A stretch of 64,000 bases of DNA from Pseudomonas benzenivorans (GTDB taxonomy: Bacteria > Pseudomonadota > Gammaproteobacteria > Pseudomonadales > Pseudomonadaceae): positions 310,001 to 374,000 of the forward strand of contig NZ_FNCT01000001.1 of the NCBI RefSeq assembly GCF_900100495.1, in the 5' to 3' direction. The translations under genes and the position numbers were made by a program. This document shows positions 7,140-17,151 of the stretch, one piece after another (positions within the stretch are counted from its first letter, which is position 1; the number at the start of each line of letters is the position of its first letter). A model generated the notes under the pieces. It did not search any database and had not been told where the DNA came from. It saw only the letters and a list, made by a program, of their open reading frames with translations.

Positions 7140-7841
7140 ATGACTACAGCTACTCAGCAACCACTGGCACTGATTACCGGCGTCGGCCCGGGCGTCGGCT
7201 CATCCCTGGTTCGTCGTTTTGCCCAAGGCGGCTATCGCGTTGCGATGATCGCTCGCGACACTGCCCGCCTGGCCGAACTTGAGGCCGAAGTGCCCGGTGC
7301 ATTTGCCATGCCCTGCGATGTCACCGACGTAACGGCCCTTAAACAGGTGGTCGAGCAGATTGGCGCACCGCAAGTTGTGGTGCACAACGCGGTAGGCGGC
7401 TCCTTTGCCCCCTTCCTCGAGACCGATCCGGAAACCCTGCGCCGCAACTTCGAAATCAACACCATGGCGCTGCTGAATCTGGCGCAAATGGTGGCTCCGG
7501 CGATGATCGAGGCAGGTGAAGGCGCCATCGTCGTCACCGGCAATACCTCGGCGCTGCGTGGCTCACCCAACTTTGCCGGGTTCGCGCCAACCAAGGCAGC
7601 GCAACGCATTCTCGCCGAGTCGCTGGCCAGGGATCTGGGGCCCAAGGGCGTCCATGTGGCTTACCTGGTCATCGATGCCGTAATCGATGTGCCTTGGGCT
7701 CGCGAGATGTACAGCAAAGCGCCGGATGATTTCTTCATACAACCCAAGAGCATCGCCGCTGAAGTCTTTCACTTGGCGCATCAGCCCAAAGATGCCTGGA
7801 CCTTTATATCCGAAGTGCGCCCCTACCGCGAAAAGTGGTAA
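7140..7841 (+). CDS. SDR-family oxidoreductase with atypical active site
   Basis: A 233-residue short-chain dehydrogenase/reductase with the nucleotide-binding TGVGPGVG motif (residues 13-20), the NAxGG-like strand end (HNAVGG, about 82-87) and the active-site helix FAPTKAAQ (148-155). The position normally held by the catalytic Tyr of YxxxK is Phe148, with Lys152 retained, and the Ser usually 13 residues before it is Asn135. Classical hydride transfer is therefore doubtful; it may bind a cofactor without normal catalysis or use a different residue. It is translated together with the HCCA isomerase-like protein immediately upstream. Confidence 0.85.
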   Translation: MTTATQQPLALITGVGPGVGSSLVRRFAQGGYRVAMIARDTARLAELEAEVPGAFAMPCDVTDVTALKQVVEQIGAPQVVVHNAVGGSFAPFLETDPETLRRNFEINTMALLNLAQMVAPAMIEAGEGAIVVTGNTSALRGSPNFAGFAPTKAAQRILAESLARDLGPKGVHVAYLVIDAVIDVPWAREMYSKAPDDFFIQPKSIAAEVFHLAHQPKDAWTFISEVRPYREKW

Positions 7842-7933
7842 GGACCGCAGGAAAGGCATAAATCGCCCGGGGTTCGTGCCGCTAAGAATGGTTGCCTTTG
7901 GCCGGTTGCTGCCAAGCGCCCGCAGCAGTTATG

Positions 7934-8188
7934 GGGCGAAAGTGGCCGGATGCGGGTGACCGCTATTGGCCGATTCTGTTGAAAAAGTCCCGACGCGATT
8001 TCTGCCCACGCAATCTCGTTAGCGACGTTGAAATCTGGTTCGCTCAGAAGTCGGAGCTGTCTTGGTTTTTACGTAGCAATGCCGAAATCGAGCGATTTTT
8101 GAGCTGCCGACAATCAGCTCTCTCAGAAACCGACTTTTTCAACAGAATCGGCCGGTTGTTGCCTGTCGCGACCGGCGGCTGTAGGTCG
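7934..8188 (+). repeat. 73-bp dispersed repeat, copy split by an insertion
   Basis: The left half (7934-7971, 38 bp) and right half (8154-8188, 35 bp) together align without gaps to the intact inverted copy at 6431-6503. The break falls after GGCC, and that GGCC is repeated on the right of the insertion (8150-8153), as a target-site duplication would be. Confidence 0.85.
7972..8149. mobile_element. 178-bp MITE-like element with 18-bp terminal inverted repeats
   Basis: The ends are GATTCTGTTGAAAAAGTC (7972-7989) and its perfect reverse complement (8132-8149). The element is flanked by GGCC on both sides (7968-7971 and 8150-8153). Because GGCC is itself palindromic, the inverted repeat appears 22 bp long. 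The interior is too short for a transposase and has no supported gene. The CTGTTGAAAAAGTC end resembles those of known Pseudomonas insertion sequences, so it was probably mobilised in trans by a full-length relative. Confidence 0.8.
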
Positions 8189-8383
8189 ATTTGAGCCCGT
8201 CGCCCATTCGCTGTTCGGCCAGCGAAGATAGCCTCCGGGTTGTGTGCGCATGATGCGCCACCTAGGCAATTACGCGAGGTCGTTGTGCTCGAGTGGGCAT
8301 CGCCGAGTCGAGCGCGGGGGCTGCTGTGTCGGGCGACCAGCGGGCCGCCATGGACGGGGCGAGTGTCCTGCCGGCCGGGGCGC

Positions 8384-9127
8384 TCAGTTGCGGCTTTCCA
8401 GCAGCTGGCGGCCGTTCAGGGGTTGGGTTGGCCGGGCGTTCATCGGATACAGTTTGCGGAACGCCGCGATTTGTTCCCGGGAGACCTCGATCGGTTCCTT
8501 GAGCACCTGCCAGCGCACGTTCTCGCTGCACGGCGGGGTGGTCAGCGAACCTTGGAAGGCGTAGTAGCCGCGCTTTTCGGGGAGGATCGGGGTCGGGTCG
8601 AAGGTGCCGGAGAGCGCGTGCGTCGTGCCCTGCGCCGGCATTGTGTCGAGCACCTGCGCCAGCGCCGGGTTCTGCTTGCCTTCCTTGAGCAGTACGGCGA
8701 CCACCGCGAGGCTGCCGGCGGCGCTCTTGTGCACGAAGTGCGCGACCATCGGGAAGGTCATGCCGGCGACCTTTTCCTCGCTCGGCGTATGGAAGTGGAA
8801 CTGCAGCAGCGCATAGTGCGTGCCGTCTATTGCGATGCCGCCCGATGCCGGCAGGTTGACCTGGACGGTATGGCCGTTGTTCAGCACTTCGGCCGGTCCG
8901 GCGCCGTAGGCGAAATCGATCTCCGGCAGATCGGCCTCTAGCGCATTACGGATGTCGATCGGCGACTGCATCCGGCCAAGCGCGCAGGTGCTGAAGCCCG
9001 AGTCCACCTCCGCCCAGTGGGCCGGGCCATGTTCGCCTTGATAGCCCCAATGGGGAGGCGGCTGTTCGGCCGCCAGCGCGGCGGAAACGAAGAGGGCGCC
9101 GCACGCGCCCAGCAGAATATTTCTCAT
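8384..9127 (-). CDS. Periplasmic alpha-class carbonic anhydrase
   Basis: A 247-residue alpha carbonic anhydrase, which interconverts CO2 and bicarbonate. Residues 1-20 form a Sec signal peptide ending in AALAA, placing it in the periplasm. The three zinc ligands are visible as His111 and His113 (QFHFHTPSE) and His130 (MVAHFVHK), and LTTPPCSE near 186-193 carries the gate-keeper Thr. SPIDI at 55-59 is another family block. The start at 9127 begins the signal peptide; the longer frame upstream has no signal sequence. It is 77 bp downstream of the FMN reductase gene and may share its transcript. Confidence 0.93.
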   Translation of the reverse strand: MRNILLGACGALFVSAALAAEQPPPHWGYQGEHGPAHWAEVDSGFSTCALGRMQSPIDIRNALEADLPEIDFAYGAGPAEVLNNGHTVQVNLPASGGIAIDGTHYALLQFHFHTPSEEKVAGMTFPMVAHFVHKSAAGSLAVVAVLLKEGKQNPALAQVLDTMPAQGTTHALSGTFDPTPILPEKRGYYAFQGSLTTPPCSENVRWQVLKEPIEVSREQIAAFRKLYPMNARPTQPLNGRQLLESRN

Positions 9128-9203
9128 GAATGTCCTCTCGTATCGTCGGGTTGAGTGCCGGCATGGCGCGGGGCGGCATGCGTGGCCGAACATGCTGTTG
9201 CCG

Positions 9204-9800
9204 TCACATGCCGTTGGCGAAGGCCGGATTGCCCAGGTCGATGCTTTCGCGCACCGGCTTGAGGGCCCTGGCGTACTTGGCCAGGATTTCCAGGGCATAG
9301 TCGATGCGTGCGCGCAGGCGCTGGTCGTCTTCGCTGGCGGGCTGCGGGCCGTTCAGAACGCTCTCGACATGCCGCACGATCAGGTGCTCGGGCAGGTAGC
9401 AGAGGCGGCAGTTCTTGTAGCTGGAGGCGCGCAGTTCGCTGATCGGGTAGGCGCCGCCCACGCCGGCGGAGACGCCGGCCAGCAGGCCCGGCTTGTGCGC
9501 CAGTTCGGCCTTGCCGGCGTAGACGAAGAAGTTCTTGATCGCCGGGCAGGCCATGCCGTTCCACTCGGGGGCGACTATCACCACTGCGTCGGCCGCGTGC
9601 AGCTGCTGCTTGTAGAGGCTCCAGGGGCCCGGATCCTCAGCGGGCCACAGTGGCAGCGGGGCCAGGCCCAGGTCGATGAGGCTGGTCGTCTCCTCGCCGC
9701 CGTGCTGCAGCTGGATCAAGCGCTGGCGCAGAAAGCGCGCGACCTTGCCCGACTGGCTGTCGTTGCGGCCGGAGCCGGCCACTAGCGCGATATTCAGCAT
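9204..9800 (-). CDS. NAD(P)H-dependent FMN reductase (flavodoxin-like fold)
   Basis: A 198-residue protein of the NADPH-dependent FMN reductase family. The N-terminal GSGRNDSQSGKVARF segment is the FMN phosphate loop, and VVIVAPEWNGMACPAIKNF (about 74-92) is the second flavin-binding block with the family's PEYN-like motif. Such enzymes (ChrR/SsuE/azoreductase relatives) reduce flavin, quinones or metals. Residues 128-137 contain a Cys pair (CRLCYLPEH) unusual for the family but too isolated to interpret. The start at 9800 follows GAGGGA. The 200 bases upstream to the chemoreceptor stop hold no gene. Confidence 0.87.
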   Translation of the reverse strand: MLNIALVAGSGRNDSQSGKVARFLRQRLIQLQHGGEETTSLIDLGLAPLPLWPAEDPGPWSLYKQQLHAADAVVIVAPEWNGMACPAIKNFFVYAGKAELAHKPGLLAGVSAGVGGAYPISELRASSYKNCRLCYLPEHLIVRHVESVLNGPQPASEDDQRLRARIDYALEILAKYARALKPVRESIDLGNPAFANGM

Positions 9801-10001
9801 GCTGCGATCCCTCGAATGAAAACACGCAGGCTAGCGATGGCTGGCCTGCGCGGCAAGGGCTGAACCGCCACACCAAAGGTTACAGCCGGCCTTGCGGGAG
9901 GGGCTTTAGCCACGAAGCCGAGGCCGCGGCTGAGGGCTCCAGCACGGTATAAAGGCCTCCGGCCACAGGCGCGCTCACGCATGCGCGCGCTCGCTGCTCC
10001 G

Positions 10002-12146
10002 TCAGGCGCGGAACTGGTCCATCAGGCTCTGCTGGTGGTTGGCCAGGCGGTTGAGGTTCTGGCTGACCAGGGCCGATTCGTCGGCCTGGCTGGAGATCGA
10101 CTCGGTGACGTCGCGAATCGAGGCGACGTTGCGGTTGATCTCCTCCGCCACCGAGCTCTGCTGTTCGGCGGCGCTGGCGATCTGCAGGTTCATGTCGGTG
10201 ATCACGCTGACCGCCTGGCCGATCCGTTGCAGTGCGGCGACCGCCTGCTCGACCTGTTCGACGCTGCCCTGGGCCTGGCGGTGGCTGCTGTGCATGCTGC
10301 TGACCACCTCGCGGGTGCCGCTCTGCAGGCCTTCGATGACCTGGCGGATTTCCTCCACCGAGTCCTGGGTGCGCTTGGCCAGGTTGCGCACCTCGTCGGC
10401 GACCACCGCGAAGCCGCGCCCGGCATCGCCGGCGCGGGCCGCTTCGATGGCGGCGTTGAGCGCCAGCAGGTTGGTCTGTTCGGCGATCGAGCGGATCACC
10501 TCCAGCACCGAGCCGATCTGTTCGCTGCTGTTGGCCAGGCCTTCGACCTCCTGCATGGCCAGGTTCATCTGGTTGGCCAGCAGTTCGATGGTCGAGGTGG
10601 TCTTGCCGATCACGCCGAGGCCCTCGCGGCTGGCCTGGTCGGCGCTGCGCGCGGCGTCGGCGGCTTGCGCGGCGTTGTGCGCGACGTCATGGGCGGTGGC
10701 GCTCATTTCCTGGAAGGCGGTGGCCACCTGGTCGACCTCACGGAACTGCTGCTGCATGCCGGCGCTGGTCTGGCTGGCGATGGCGGCGGACTGGTCGGCG
10801 GTACCGCGGGCATCCTGCACGCTGCGTTTGACGTCGGCGATGACCGGCTGCAGCTTGTCGAGGAAGCGGTTGAACCAGCCGGCCAGCTCACCCAGTTCGT
10901 CCTGCTTGGCGTATTCCAGGCGACGGGTCAGGTCGCCTTCGCCGCTGGCGATATCCTTGAGCATCGCGGCGACGCCGAGGATGGGCCTGGTCACCCCGCG
11001 GGCGGTCAGCCACATCAGCAGCAGGCCGGCGACCACCGCCAGCAGGCCGATCGACAGGGCCACCGCGCTATCGGCGGTACGTTGCCGGTCGAGCTGTTGC
11101 TCCAGTTGCAGGGCCGGGCCGAGCAATGCCTGCTCGGGTACTTCGAGCAATACGCTCCAGGGCTTGGCCTCGGGGATCGGCTTGAAGGGTTGCAGCACGC
11201 GGAGCATCTCGCCGTGCTGCAGCGCGGCGGCTGTGCCGCTGGCGATCAACGGTCGCAACTCGCCGGCGTGTTCGGCGAAGGCCTTGTCGAGCGAGCCGCC
11301 GAGCAGGTCGGCAGCGCGAGTGTGGCCGGCCAGCAGCGCCGCCGGGCTGAAGATGCTGACGTGGCCCTGGCCCTCGTACAGCTCGCGGTTCGCCTCCAGG
11401 CTGAGTTGCTGCAGGCTCGCCAGGCTGATATCCACGCCCATCACGCCGATCACCTTGCCGTTCAGTTCGAGCGGGAAGGCGATGCTGGTCATCAGCACCT
11501 GCCGGCCGCCGACCTCGTCGTAGTAGGGCTCCAGCACGCAGGTCTTGCCGGTGTCGCGCGGGCAGGTATACCAGGCGTTATAGGGATCACCGCTGGGGCC
11601 GGTCTTGGTGTCGTTGAGCATTTCCTCGTTCATCGACTCCGACGCCAGTTCGCCGGGCTTGGGTTGCGCCCAGTACAGCGAGAAGCGCCCCTGGTCGTTG
11701 CTGCCGAGTTCGGCCTGCTCGGTGAACAGTTCGTCCTTGCCGTCCAGCGCATTGGGCTCGAATACCAGATACAGGCCGAGCAGCGACGGGTTGGCCTCCA
11801 GGCTGCTGCGCACCTGCCGGGTTAGGTCTTCGCGCAGGTCGAAGGCATCGAGAAAGCGTTTCTCCGCCTGGTCACGGAGGAACAGGATCTGCCGGGAGAA
11901 GCCTTTGCCGTATTGGTAGGCATCCATGAAGTAACGCTGGATGCGGATCGCCTGCAACTCGCCGCGTGCCTGCAGGCGCAGCTTGGCGCTGTCGGCCAGC
12001 ATGCCGCTGCTGGCGCCACGCACCAGTTCGGCGCTGCGCGTGGACTGGTAAAGCGAGGCGCCCACCAGCAGCGTCACGATGGCCAGCAGGCAGAGGCCGG
12101 CGAGCAGGGTGATTTTCCACTGGATGGAAAGACGGCTGAACAGCAT
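10002..12146 (-). CDS. Methyl-accepting chemotaxis protein with dCache domain (TlpQ-like)
   Basis: A 714-residue chemoreceptor. Order of parts: TM1 at about 10-32, periplasmic double-Cache domain about 40-350, TM2 about 361-382, HAMP about 383-436, then the cytoplasmic signalling domain with the invariant hairpin ([20 protein letters not shown]). In the ligand domain, an AWYTCPRD segment and [15 protein letters not shown] followed by GVMGVDISL resemble the amine-type dCache motif. P. aeruginosa TlpQ, which senses histamine and polyamines, has similar length and lies next to an antiporter near nuoN, so a TlpQ orthologue is likely. The start at 12146 follows AAGGAGCG. No C-terminal CheR-tethering pentapeptide is evident. 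Confidence 0.92.
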   Translation of the reverse strand: MLFSRLSIQWKITLLAGLCLLAIVTLLVGASLYQSTRSAELVRGASSGMLADSAKLRLQARGELQAIRIQRYFMDAYQYGKGFSRQILFLRDQAEKRFLDAFDLREDLTRQVRSSLEANPSLLGLYLVFEPNALDGKDELFTEQAELGSNDQGRFSLYWAQPKPGELASESMNEEMLNDTKTGPSGDPYNAWYTCPRDTGKTCVLEPYYDEVGGRQVLMTSIAFPLELNGKVIGVMGVDISLASLQQLSLEANRELYEGQGHVSIFSPAALLAGHTRAADLLGGSLDKAFAEHAGELRPLIASGTAAALQHGEMLRVLQPFKPIPEAKPWSVLLEVPEQALLGPALQLEQQLDRQRTADSAVALSIGLLAVVAGLLLMWLTARGVTRPILGVAAMLKDIASGEGDLTRRLEYAKQDELGELAGWFNRFLDKLQPVIADVKRSVQDARGTADQSAAIASQTSAGMQQQFREVDQVATAFQEMSATAHDVAHNAAQAADAARSADQASREGLGVIGKTTSTIELLANQMNLAMQEVEGLANSSEQIGSVLEVIRSIAEQTNLLALNAAIEAARAGDAGRGFAVVADEVRNLAKRTQDSVEEIRQVIEGLQSGTREVVSSMHSSHRQAQGSVEQVEQAVAALQRIGQAVSVITDMNLQIASAAEQQSSVAEEINRNVASIRDVTESISSQADESALVSQNLNRLANHQQSLMDQFRA

Positions 12147-12409
12147 GGAGCGCTCCTTACTTCGTGGCACTACAGGCCCGCTATCGGCACGCGCGCGGAT
12201 TTCTTGATCGAATCGGCGCTGGCGTGGGGATACGACGGGACTGGCGGCAAAGTGATGGGCGGTGATTATGCACGCTTCGTTCAATATTTCACACGTCGGT
12301 GTTTTTGACAGCCCGAGGCGCTTGCGGCAGAGTACGCGGCTTTTTTCCGGGTCCTGCGGCGGCACGCCAGCCGGCGCGTCGCAAGCCAACGTGGAGCGGT
12401 TTTGCGGTC

Positions 12410-12491
12410 TGTAGGAGCGGGCCATGCCCGCGATCAGCGGCCAGTCGAACAATTTCGCGGCCATGGCCTAGGCGGCCCCGCCGCTCCTACG
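12410..12491 (+). repeat. BIME/REP-like repeat, copy 1
   Basis: An 82-bp element beginning GTAGGAGCGGGCCATGCCC and ending in the near-inverted CCGCTCCTACG, with CAATTTCGCGGCCATGG inside. The same arrangement occurs in reverse orientation at 59963-60056. It lies in the intergenic space between the chemoreceptor and antiporter genes. The terminal GTAGGAGCGGGC motif matches repetitive extragenic palindromes common in Pseudomonas. Confidence 0.75.
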
Positions 12492-12551
12492 CTTGGTTCA
12501 CATCTTGCGGCAGTTATTCAATTTCTCCAGCAATGCTTCTTGGGAGCTCTT

Positions 12552-13871
12552 ATGAATGCAGTAATCGCAGCGGTCGGCATCATGCTGATCCTCAGCCTGT
12601 GCCGCGTGCACGTGGTGGTCGCGTTGATCGTCGGCGCCTTGGCAGGTGGTTTGCTCGGCGGCCTGGGCGTCGAGGGCTCGCTGGCGGCGTTCAACCGGGG
12701 GCTGGGCGGCGGTGCCACGGTGGCGCTGTCCTATGCCTTGCTCGGCGCCTTCGCCGTGGCCATCGCCAAATCCGGTTTGGCCCACGCGCTGGCGGACAAG
12801 GCCCTGGCCCTGGTCGGCCAGCAGGATGCGCAGGGCGGCGGGCTGCTCAAGTGGGTCCTGATCACGCTGCTGCTGGCGGTGGCGATGGCCTCGCAGAACG
12901 TCCTGCCGATCCATATCGCCTTCATTCCGCTGCTGGTGCCGCCGCTGCTCTATGTACTGAGCGCGCTGCAGCTCGATCGCCGGCTGATCGCCTGCGTGCT
13001 GACCTTCGGTCTGATCACCCCGTATATGTTCCTGCCGGTGGGCTTTGGCGGGATCTTCCTCAATGAGATCCTGCTGGCCAACGTGGCCAAGTCCGGAGTC
13101 GATGTCAGCGGCGTCAACGTCACCGAAGCGATGGCGATTCCGGCCCTGGGCATGCTGTTCGGCCTGCTGCTGGCGGTGCTGTTCAGCTACCGCAAGAGGC
13201 GCGTCTACGACCTGGAGAAGATCGAGCAGGCCGAGCGCGTCGACATCGCCTACAACCCGCTGAGTCTGCTGGTGGCCGGCGTGGCGATCGTCGCGGCCTT
13301 CGTCGTGCAGCTGTGGCTGGACTCGATGATCATCGGCGCGCTGGTCGGTTTCGTGATCTTCTCGGTCTCTGGGGTGGTGCGCTGGAAAGAGGCCGACGGC
13401 CTGTTCACCGAGGGCATGAAGATGATGGCGATGATCGGTTTCATCATGATCGCCGCCGCTGGCTTCGCCGAGGTGATGAAGGCCACCGGCGAGGTGAAGA
13501 CCCTGGTCGACAGCTCCGCGGCATTGATCGACCACGACAAGGCCATCGGCGCGCTGCTGATGCTGCTGGTCGGCCTGCTGGTGACCATGGGCATCGGTTC
13601 GTCGTTCTCCACCGTGCCGATCATCGCCGCGATCTTCGTGCCACTGGGGCTGCAGCTGGGCTTCAGCCCGCTGGCCATCGTCAGCATCGTCGGCACCGCC
13701 GGCGCCCTGGGCGATGCCGGCTCGCCGGCCTCCGACTCGACCCTCGGGCCGACCGCGGGGCTGAACGTCGACGGCCAGCACAACCACATCTGGGACAGCG
13801 TGGTGCCGACTTTCCTGCACTACAACCTGCCGCTGCTGGTCTTCGGCTGGGTGGCAGCGATGGTGCTGTAG
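12552..13871 (+). CDS. Na+/H+ antiporter-family transporter (YuiF/NhaC-like)
   Basis: A 439-residue inner-membrane protein with about eleven to twelve hydrophobic segments and no other domain. Paired motifs typical of the Na+/H+ antiporter family occur twice: [20 protein letters not shown] in the first half, and [20 protein letters not shown] with [19 protein letters not shown] in the second. YuiF-type members have been proposed to move amino acids such as histidine, so the substrate is open. The start at 12552 follows GGGAG. It is divergent from the TlpQ-like chemoreceptor, an arrangement I recall from P. aeruginosa, where transport and sensing of the same compound would make sense. Confidence 0.82.
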   Translation: MNAVIAAVGIMLILSLCRVHVVVALIVGALAGGLLGGLGVEGSLAAFNRGLGGGATVALSYALLGAFAVAIAKSGLAHALADKALALVGQQDAQGGGLLKWVLITLLLAVAMASQNVLPIHIAFIPLLVPPLLYVLSALQLDRRLIACVLTFGLITPYMFLPVGFGGIFLNEILLANVAKSGVDVSGVNVTEAMAIPALGMLFGLLLAVLFSYRKRRVYDLEKIEQAERVDIAYNPLSLLVAGVAIVAAFVVQLWLDSMIIGALVGFVIFSVSGVVRWKEADGLFTEGMKMMAMIGFIMIAAAGFAEVMKATGEVKTLVDSSAALIDHDKAIGALLMLLVGLLVTMGIGSSFSTVPIIAAIFVPLGLQLGFSPLAIVSIVGTAGALGDAGSPASDSTLGPTAGLNVDGQHNHIWDSVVPTFLHYNLPLLVFGWVAAMVL

Positions 13872-14018
13872 GCCAACCCACCTGTAGCCGGTTCGATGTG
13901 CTTGTGTCACCGCGCGGCGCTTCATCCCTGCGCGGGGGCTGCCGAGATATCAGGGGTTTCAGCGCTGCCCGGCCGGGACCTGTCCTGCAGCGCGCGCCAG
14001 CAGGTTCCAGGGGGAAGC

Positions 14019-14062
14019 GCAGGCACAAAAAAACCGGCAATGGCCGGTTTTTTTGTGCCTGC
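14019..14062. terminator. Bidirectional intrinsic terminator between antiporter and nuoN
   Basis: A perfect 20-bp stem (arms 14019-14038 and 14043-14062) with a four-base AATG loop. A7 and T7 tracts lie inside the stem flanking CCGGC/GCCGG, so it can terminate in both directions. It begins six bases past the nuoN stop and also serves the antiporter transcript. Confidence 0.9.
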
Positions 14063-14067
14063 AGGGC

Positions 14068-15561
14068 TTAGTTGACGAGTACCACCAGACCGGCCTGCTG
14101 CACCAGTTCCAGCAGCGGCTGCGGGTAGACGCCGAGGAAGAAGGCGAGCAGGGCGACGAACATCAGCATGATCCCGCCGGTGCGCTGGCCCCAGTTGAAC
14201 GGCGCATCGTGGCGCCGCAGGTTCGGCTCGACCAGGAACAGCGTGACCATCACCCGCAGGTAGTAGAACACCGCGATAGCGCTGCCCAGCACCAGGCTGC
14301 CGAGCAGCCACCAGAGCTGCGCCTGGACGCCGGCGGCGATCACGTAGAACTTGCCGATGAAGCCGGCGGTCAGCGGGATGCCGGCCAGCGACAGCATCAT
14401 CACGGTGAGCACCGCAGTCAGGTAGGGGCGACGCCAGAACAGGCCGCGGTACTCGTACAGGGCATCGCAGTCGCGGCCGCTGTAAGGCGTGGACATCAGG
14501 GTGATCACGCCGAACGCGCCGAGGCTGGTCAGCACGTAGGTGGCGAGGTACACGCCGATGGCTTCCACGGCCAGGCCCTTGCTGGCGACCAGCGCCACCA
14601 GCAGGTAGCCGAAGTGGGCGATCGAGGAGTATCCCAGCAGGCGCTTGAGGTTGCTTTGCAGCAGGGCCAACAGGTTGCCGAAAAGGATCGAGGCGATGGC
14701 GATCACGGTCAGCAGGTCGTTCAGCCAGCCGCCGGCGGTGGCCGGGGACATCTGATACAGGCGCAGCAGCACGGCGAACACCGCCACCTTGCTGGCGGTG
14801 GCGAGGAAGGCCGCTACCGGTGCCGGGGCGCCTTCGTAGACGTCCGGGGTCCAGAGGTGGAAGGGCACCAGCGACAGCTTGAAGGCCAGGCCGACCAGCA
14901 TCATGCCGATGCCGATCTGTACCAGCAGACCGCTGCCGCCCGCGGCCAGGCTGGCGCCGATCGCGGCGAAGCTCAGGCTGCCGGACTCGGCATACAGCAG
15001 CGCCATGCCGAACAACAGGAAGGCCGAGCCGGCTGCCGACAGCACCATGTACTTGATCCCGGCTTCCAGCGAGCGCTTGTTGAAGAAGGCATAGGCGACC
15101 AGGCCGAAAACCGGCACCGAGAGCAGTTCCAGGCCGATGAACAGGCCGGCCAGGTGTTGCGCGCTGACCAACACCAGGCCGCCGGCAGCGGACAGCAGCA
15201 GCAGCAGGTACATCTCTTCGCGGTTGCCCGGATAGCCCTTGCGGGCCGTCTCACCCCCTCTCAGGGTTGCCTCGCCGAGGTAGGCGTGGGTCAGGGTCAC
15301 GCAGGCCAGGGTGGCGGCCAGCACCAGTGCCATGTAGTAGCAGGCGAAGTTGTCGATCAGCAGCAGCGGGGTGACCTGCAACGGCGCGACCCCGAGCGCC
15401 GGAATGAGCGACAGCAAGGCCAGGTTGAGGCCGAGCACCGAGAGTACGAAGGTCAGGCTGTGGTTGCGCTTCCAGGCGATGGCCAGCATCACCACGAGGA
15501 TCGTGGCGCTGGTGACCAGCAGCGGTAGCAGGGCGATGAAGTGTTGAGTGGTAAATTCCAT
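14068..15561 (-). CDS. nuoN: NADH-quinone oxidoreductase subunit N
   Basis: A 497-residue polytopic membrane subunit of complex I, one of the three antiporter-like proton-pumping subunits. It has about fourteen hydrophobic segments; the central broken-helix region and lysine-bearing helices (e.g. [17 protein letters not shown]) follow the family pattern. The ATG at 15561 is chosen over one fifteen bases earlier because GGGAAG lies at ribosome-binding distance and the MEFTTQHF start matches Pseudomonas NuoN. It is the last gene of the nuo operon; the stop is followed by a strong terminator. Confidence 0.95.
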   Translation of the reverse strand: MEFTTQHFIALLPLLVTSATILVVMLAIAWKRNHSLTFVLSVLGLNLALLSLIPALGVAPLQVTPLLLIDNFACYYMALVLAATLACVTLTHAYLGEATLRGGETARKGYPGNREEMYLLLLLSAAGGLVLVSAQHLAGLFIGLELLSVPVFGLVAYAFFNKRSLEAGIKYMVLSAAGSAFLLFGMALLYAESGSLSFAAIGASLAAGGSGLLVQIGIGMMLVGLAFKLSLVPFHLWTPDVYEGAPAPVAAFLATASKVAVFAVLLRLYQMSPATAGGWLNDLLTVIAIASILFGNLLALLQSNLKRLLGYSSIAHFGYLLVALVASKGLAVEAIGVYLATYVLTSLGAFGVITLMSTPYSGRDCDALYEYRGLFWRRPYLTAVLTVMMLSLAGIPLTAGFIGKFYVIAAGVQAQLWWLLGSLVLGSAIAVFYYLRVMVTLFLVEPNLRRHDAPFNWGQRTGGIMLMFVALLAFFLGVYPQPLLELVQQAGLVVLVN

Positions 15562-15582
15562 ATCGCTGCTTCCCATTACCGG

Positions 15583-17112
15583 CTAGCGGGCCGAGGCGAG
15601 TTGAGTGAGGGCACTGTTCATCCACTGCTGCACGCCGTGCATGCTGGCGGCGGAAGTGTCGAGCACCGGCTGCGGGTAGATGCCGAGCAGCATCAGTAGC
15701 GCCGCCAGCCCCATCACCATGCCCAGTTCGCGGGGTTTCAGGCCGAGCAGGGCGCCGTCCGCCTTGGCCGGGCCGAAGTAGGCGCGGTGGATCATGATCA
15801 GCGAGTAGACCGAGCCGAATACCAGGCCGCTGGCGGCGAGTACGGTGACCCACGGCGCGCCGGGGAAGGTGCCGATCAGGATGAGGAACTCGCCGACGAA
15901 GTTGCCGGTGCCGGGCAGGCCCAGTGCGGCGGCCGCGAAGAACAGGCTGAGCGCCGGCAGCCAGGGCATGCGTGCCCAGATGCCGCCCATCTCGCGCATG
16001 TCGCGGGTGTGCAGGCGCTCGTAGAGCTGGCCGCAGAGGATAAACAGGGCGGCGGCGGACAGGCCATGGGCGAGCATCTGCACCACCGCGCCTTGCATGG
16101 CGATCTGGCTGCCGGAGTAGATGGCGATCAGCACGAAGCCCATGTGCGACACGCTGGAGTAGGCCACCAGACGCTTGATGTCGGTCTGGGCGAACGACAG
16201 CAAGGCGCCGTAGACGATGGCGAACACCCCGAGGCCCATGGCGATCGGCGCGAATTCCGCCGAGGCATTGGGAAACAGCGGCAGGGCGAAGCGGATCATG
16301 CCGTAGGCGGCGGTCTTCAGCAGGATGCCGGCGAGGTCCACCGAGCCTGCGGTCGGTGCCTGGGCATGGGCATCCGGCAGCCAGGAATGGAACGGCACCA
16401 CCGGGAACTTCACCGCGAAGGCGATGAAGAAACCGAGCATCAGCAGGTATTCGGTGCCCGGCGCCAGTTCGGTCTGCAACAGATCGGCGTAGTTGAAGGT
16501 CAGCACGCCGGTGCTGTTGTAGTGCACGAACACCAGCGCGAGGATCGCCACCAGCATGATCAGGCCGCTGGCCTGGGTGTAGATGAAGAACTTGGTGGCG
16601 GCGGTGATGCGGGTCTTGCCGGCACTGCCGCTATGACCCCAGAGCGCGATGAGGAAATACATCGGCACCAGCATCATTTCCCAGAAGAAGAAGAACAGGA
16701 ACAGGTCGATGGCCAGGAACACCCCGACCACGCCGCCGAGAATCCACATCAGGTTGAGGTGGAAGAAGCCGACACGGTTCTGGATCTCATGCCAGGAGCA
16801 GAGCACGGACAGCACGCCGAGCAGGCCGGTGAGGGCGATCATCAGCACCGACAGGCCGTCCAGCGCCAGGTGCACGCTGATGCCCAGGCGCTCGATCCAC
16901 TGCACCTGGAATTCCGCGGCCCAGAGCGGATCGGCTCCGGGAGCCGGGGCCAGGCTGAAATCGCCGGTGGCCCACAGCCACAGGCCGAGGCCGAACAACA
17001 GGGACATGGTCAGCAGCGCAATCCAGCGCGGCAGGGTGTTGCCGAAGCGCTCACCCAGCCAGCACAGCAGGCCGCCGATAAAGGGAATCAGGATTAGCCA
17101 CGGCAGAATCAT
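15583..17112 (-). CDS. nuoM: NADH-quinone oxidoreductase subunit M
   Basis: A 509-residue antiporter-like membrane subunit of complex I with about fourteen transmembrane helices. Conserved segments include the helix with the essential Glu ([20 protein letters not shown]), the [20 protein letters not shown] signature and [19 protein letters not shown] with the channel lysine. It pumps protons in series with NuoL and NuoN. It lies 39 bp after nuoL and 21 bp before nuoN in the same transcript. Confidence 0.97.
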   Translation of the reverse strand: MILPWLILIPFIGGLLCWLGERFGNTLPRWIALLTMSLLFGLGLWLWATGDFSLAPAPGADPLWAAEFQVQWIERLGISVHLALDGLSVLMIALTGLLGVLSVLCSWHEIQNRVGFFHLNLMWILGGVVGVFLAIDLFLFFFFWEMMLVPMYFLIALWGHSGSAGKTRITAATKFFIYTQASGLIMLVAILALVFVHYNSTGVLTFNYADLLQTELAPGTEYLLMLGFFIAFAVKFPVVPFHSWLPDAHAQAPTAGSVDLAGILLKTAAYGMIRFALPLFPNASAEFAPIAMGLGVFAIVYGALLSFAQTDIKRLVAYSSVSHMGFVLIAIYSGSQIAMQGAVVQMLAHGLSAAALFILCGQLYERLHTRDMREMGGIWARMPWLPALSLFFAAAALGLPGTGNFVGEFLILIGTFPGAPWVTVLAASGLVFGSVYSLIMIHRAYFGPAKADGALLGLKPRELGMVMGLAALLMLLGIYPQPVLDTSAASMHGVQQWMNSALTQLASAR

Positions 17113-17151
17113 GATGGGCGGGGTTCCTTTCGCAAAATGTGCATATTCAGG

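Larger units (their letters stand above)
7842..8383. other. Noncoding stretch with a split repeat and a MITE-like element
   Basis: No gene is supported in these 542 bases. They hold a 73-bp repeat (7934-7971 plus 8154-8188) divided by a 178-bp element with terminal inverted repeats, and a further partial match to the repeat around 7896-7914. The last 195 bases before the carbonic anhydrase stop show nothing recognisable. Confidence 0.7.

Noticed and set aside
9960..9995. GC-alternating tract (GCGCGC/CACGCATGCGCGCGC) after the chemoreceptor
   Set aside because: A possible hairpin, but it is imperfect and lacks a U-tract; not strong enough for a terminator.
9981..11825. Long plus-strand open frame of 614 codons opposite the chemoreceptor
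   Set aside because: It is the antisense shadow of a high-GC gene; the composition (Ala/Gly/His/Asp/Gln-rich) and lack of any domain show that the minus-strand chemoreceptor is the real gene.
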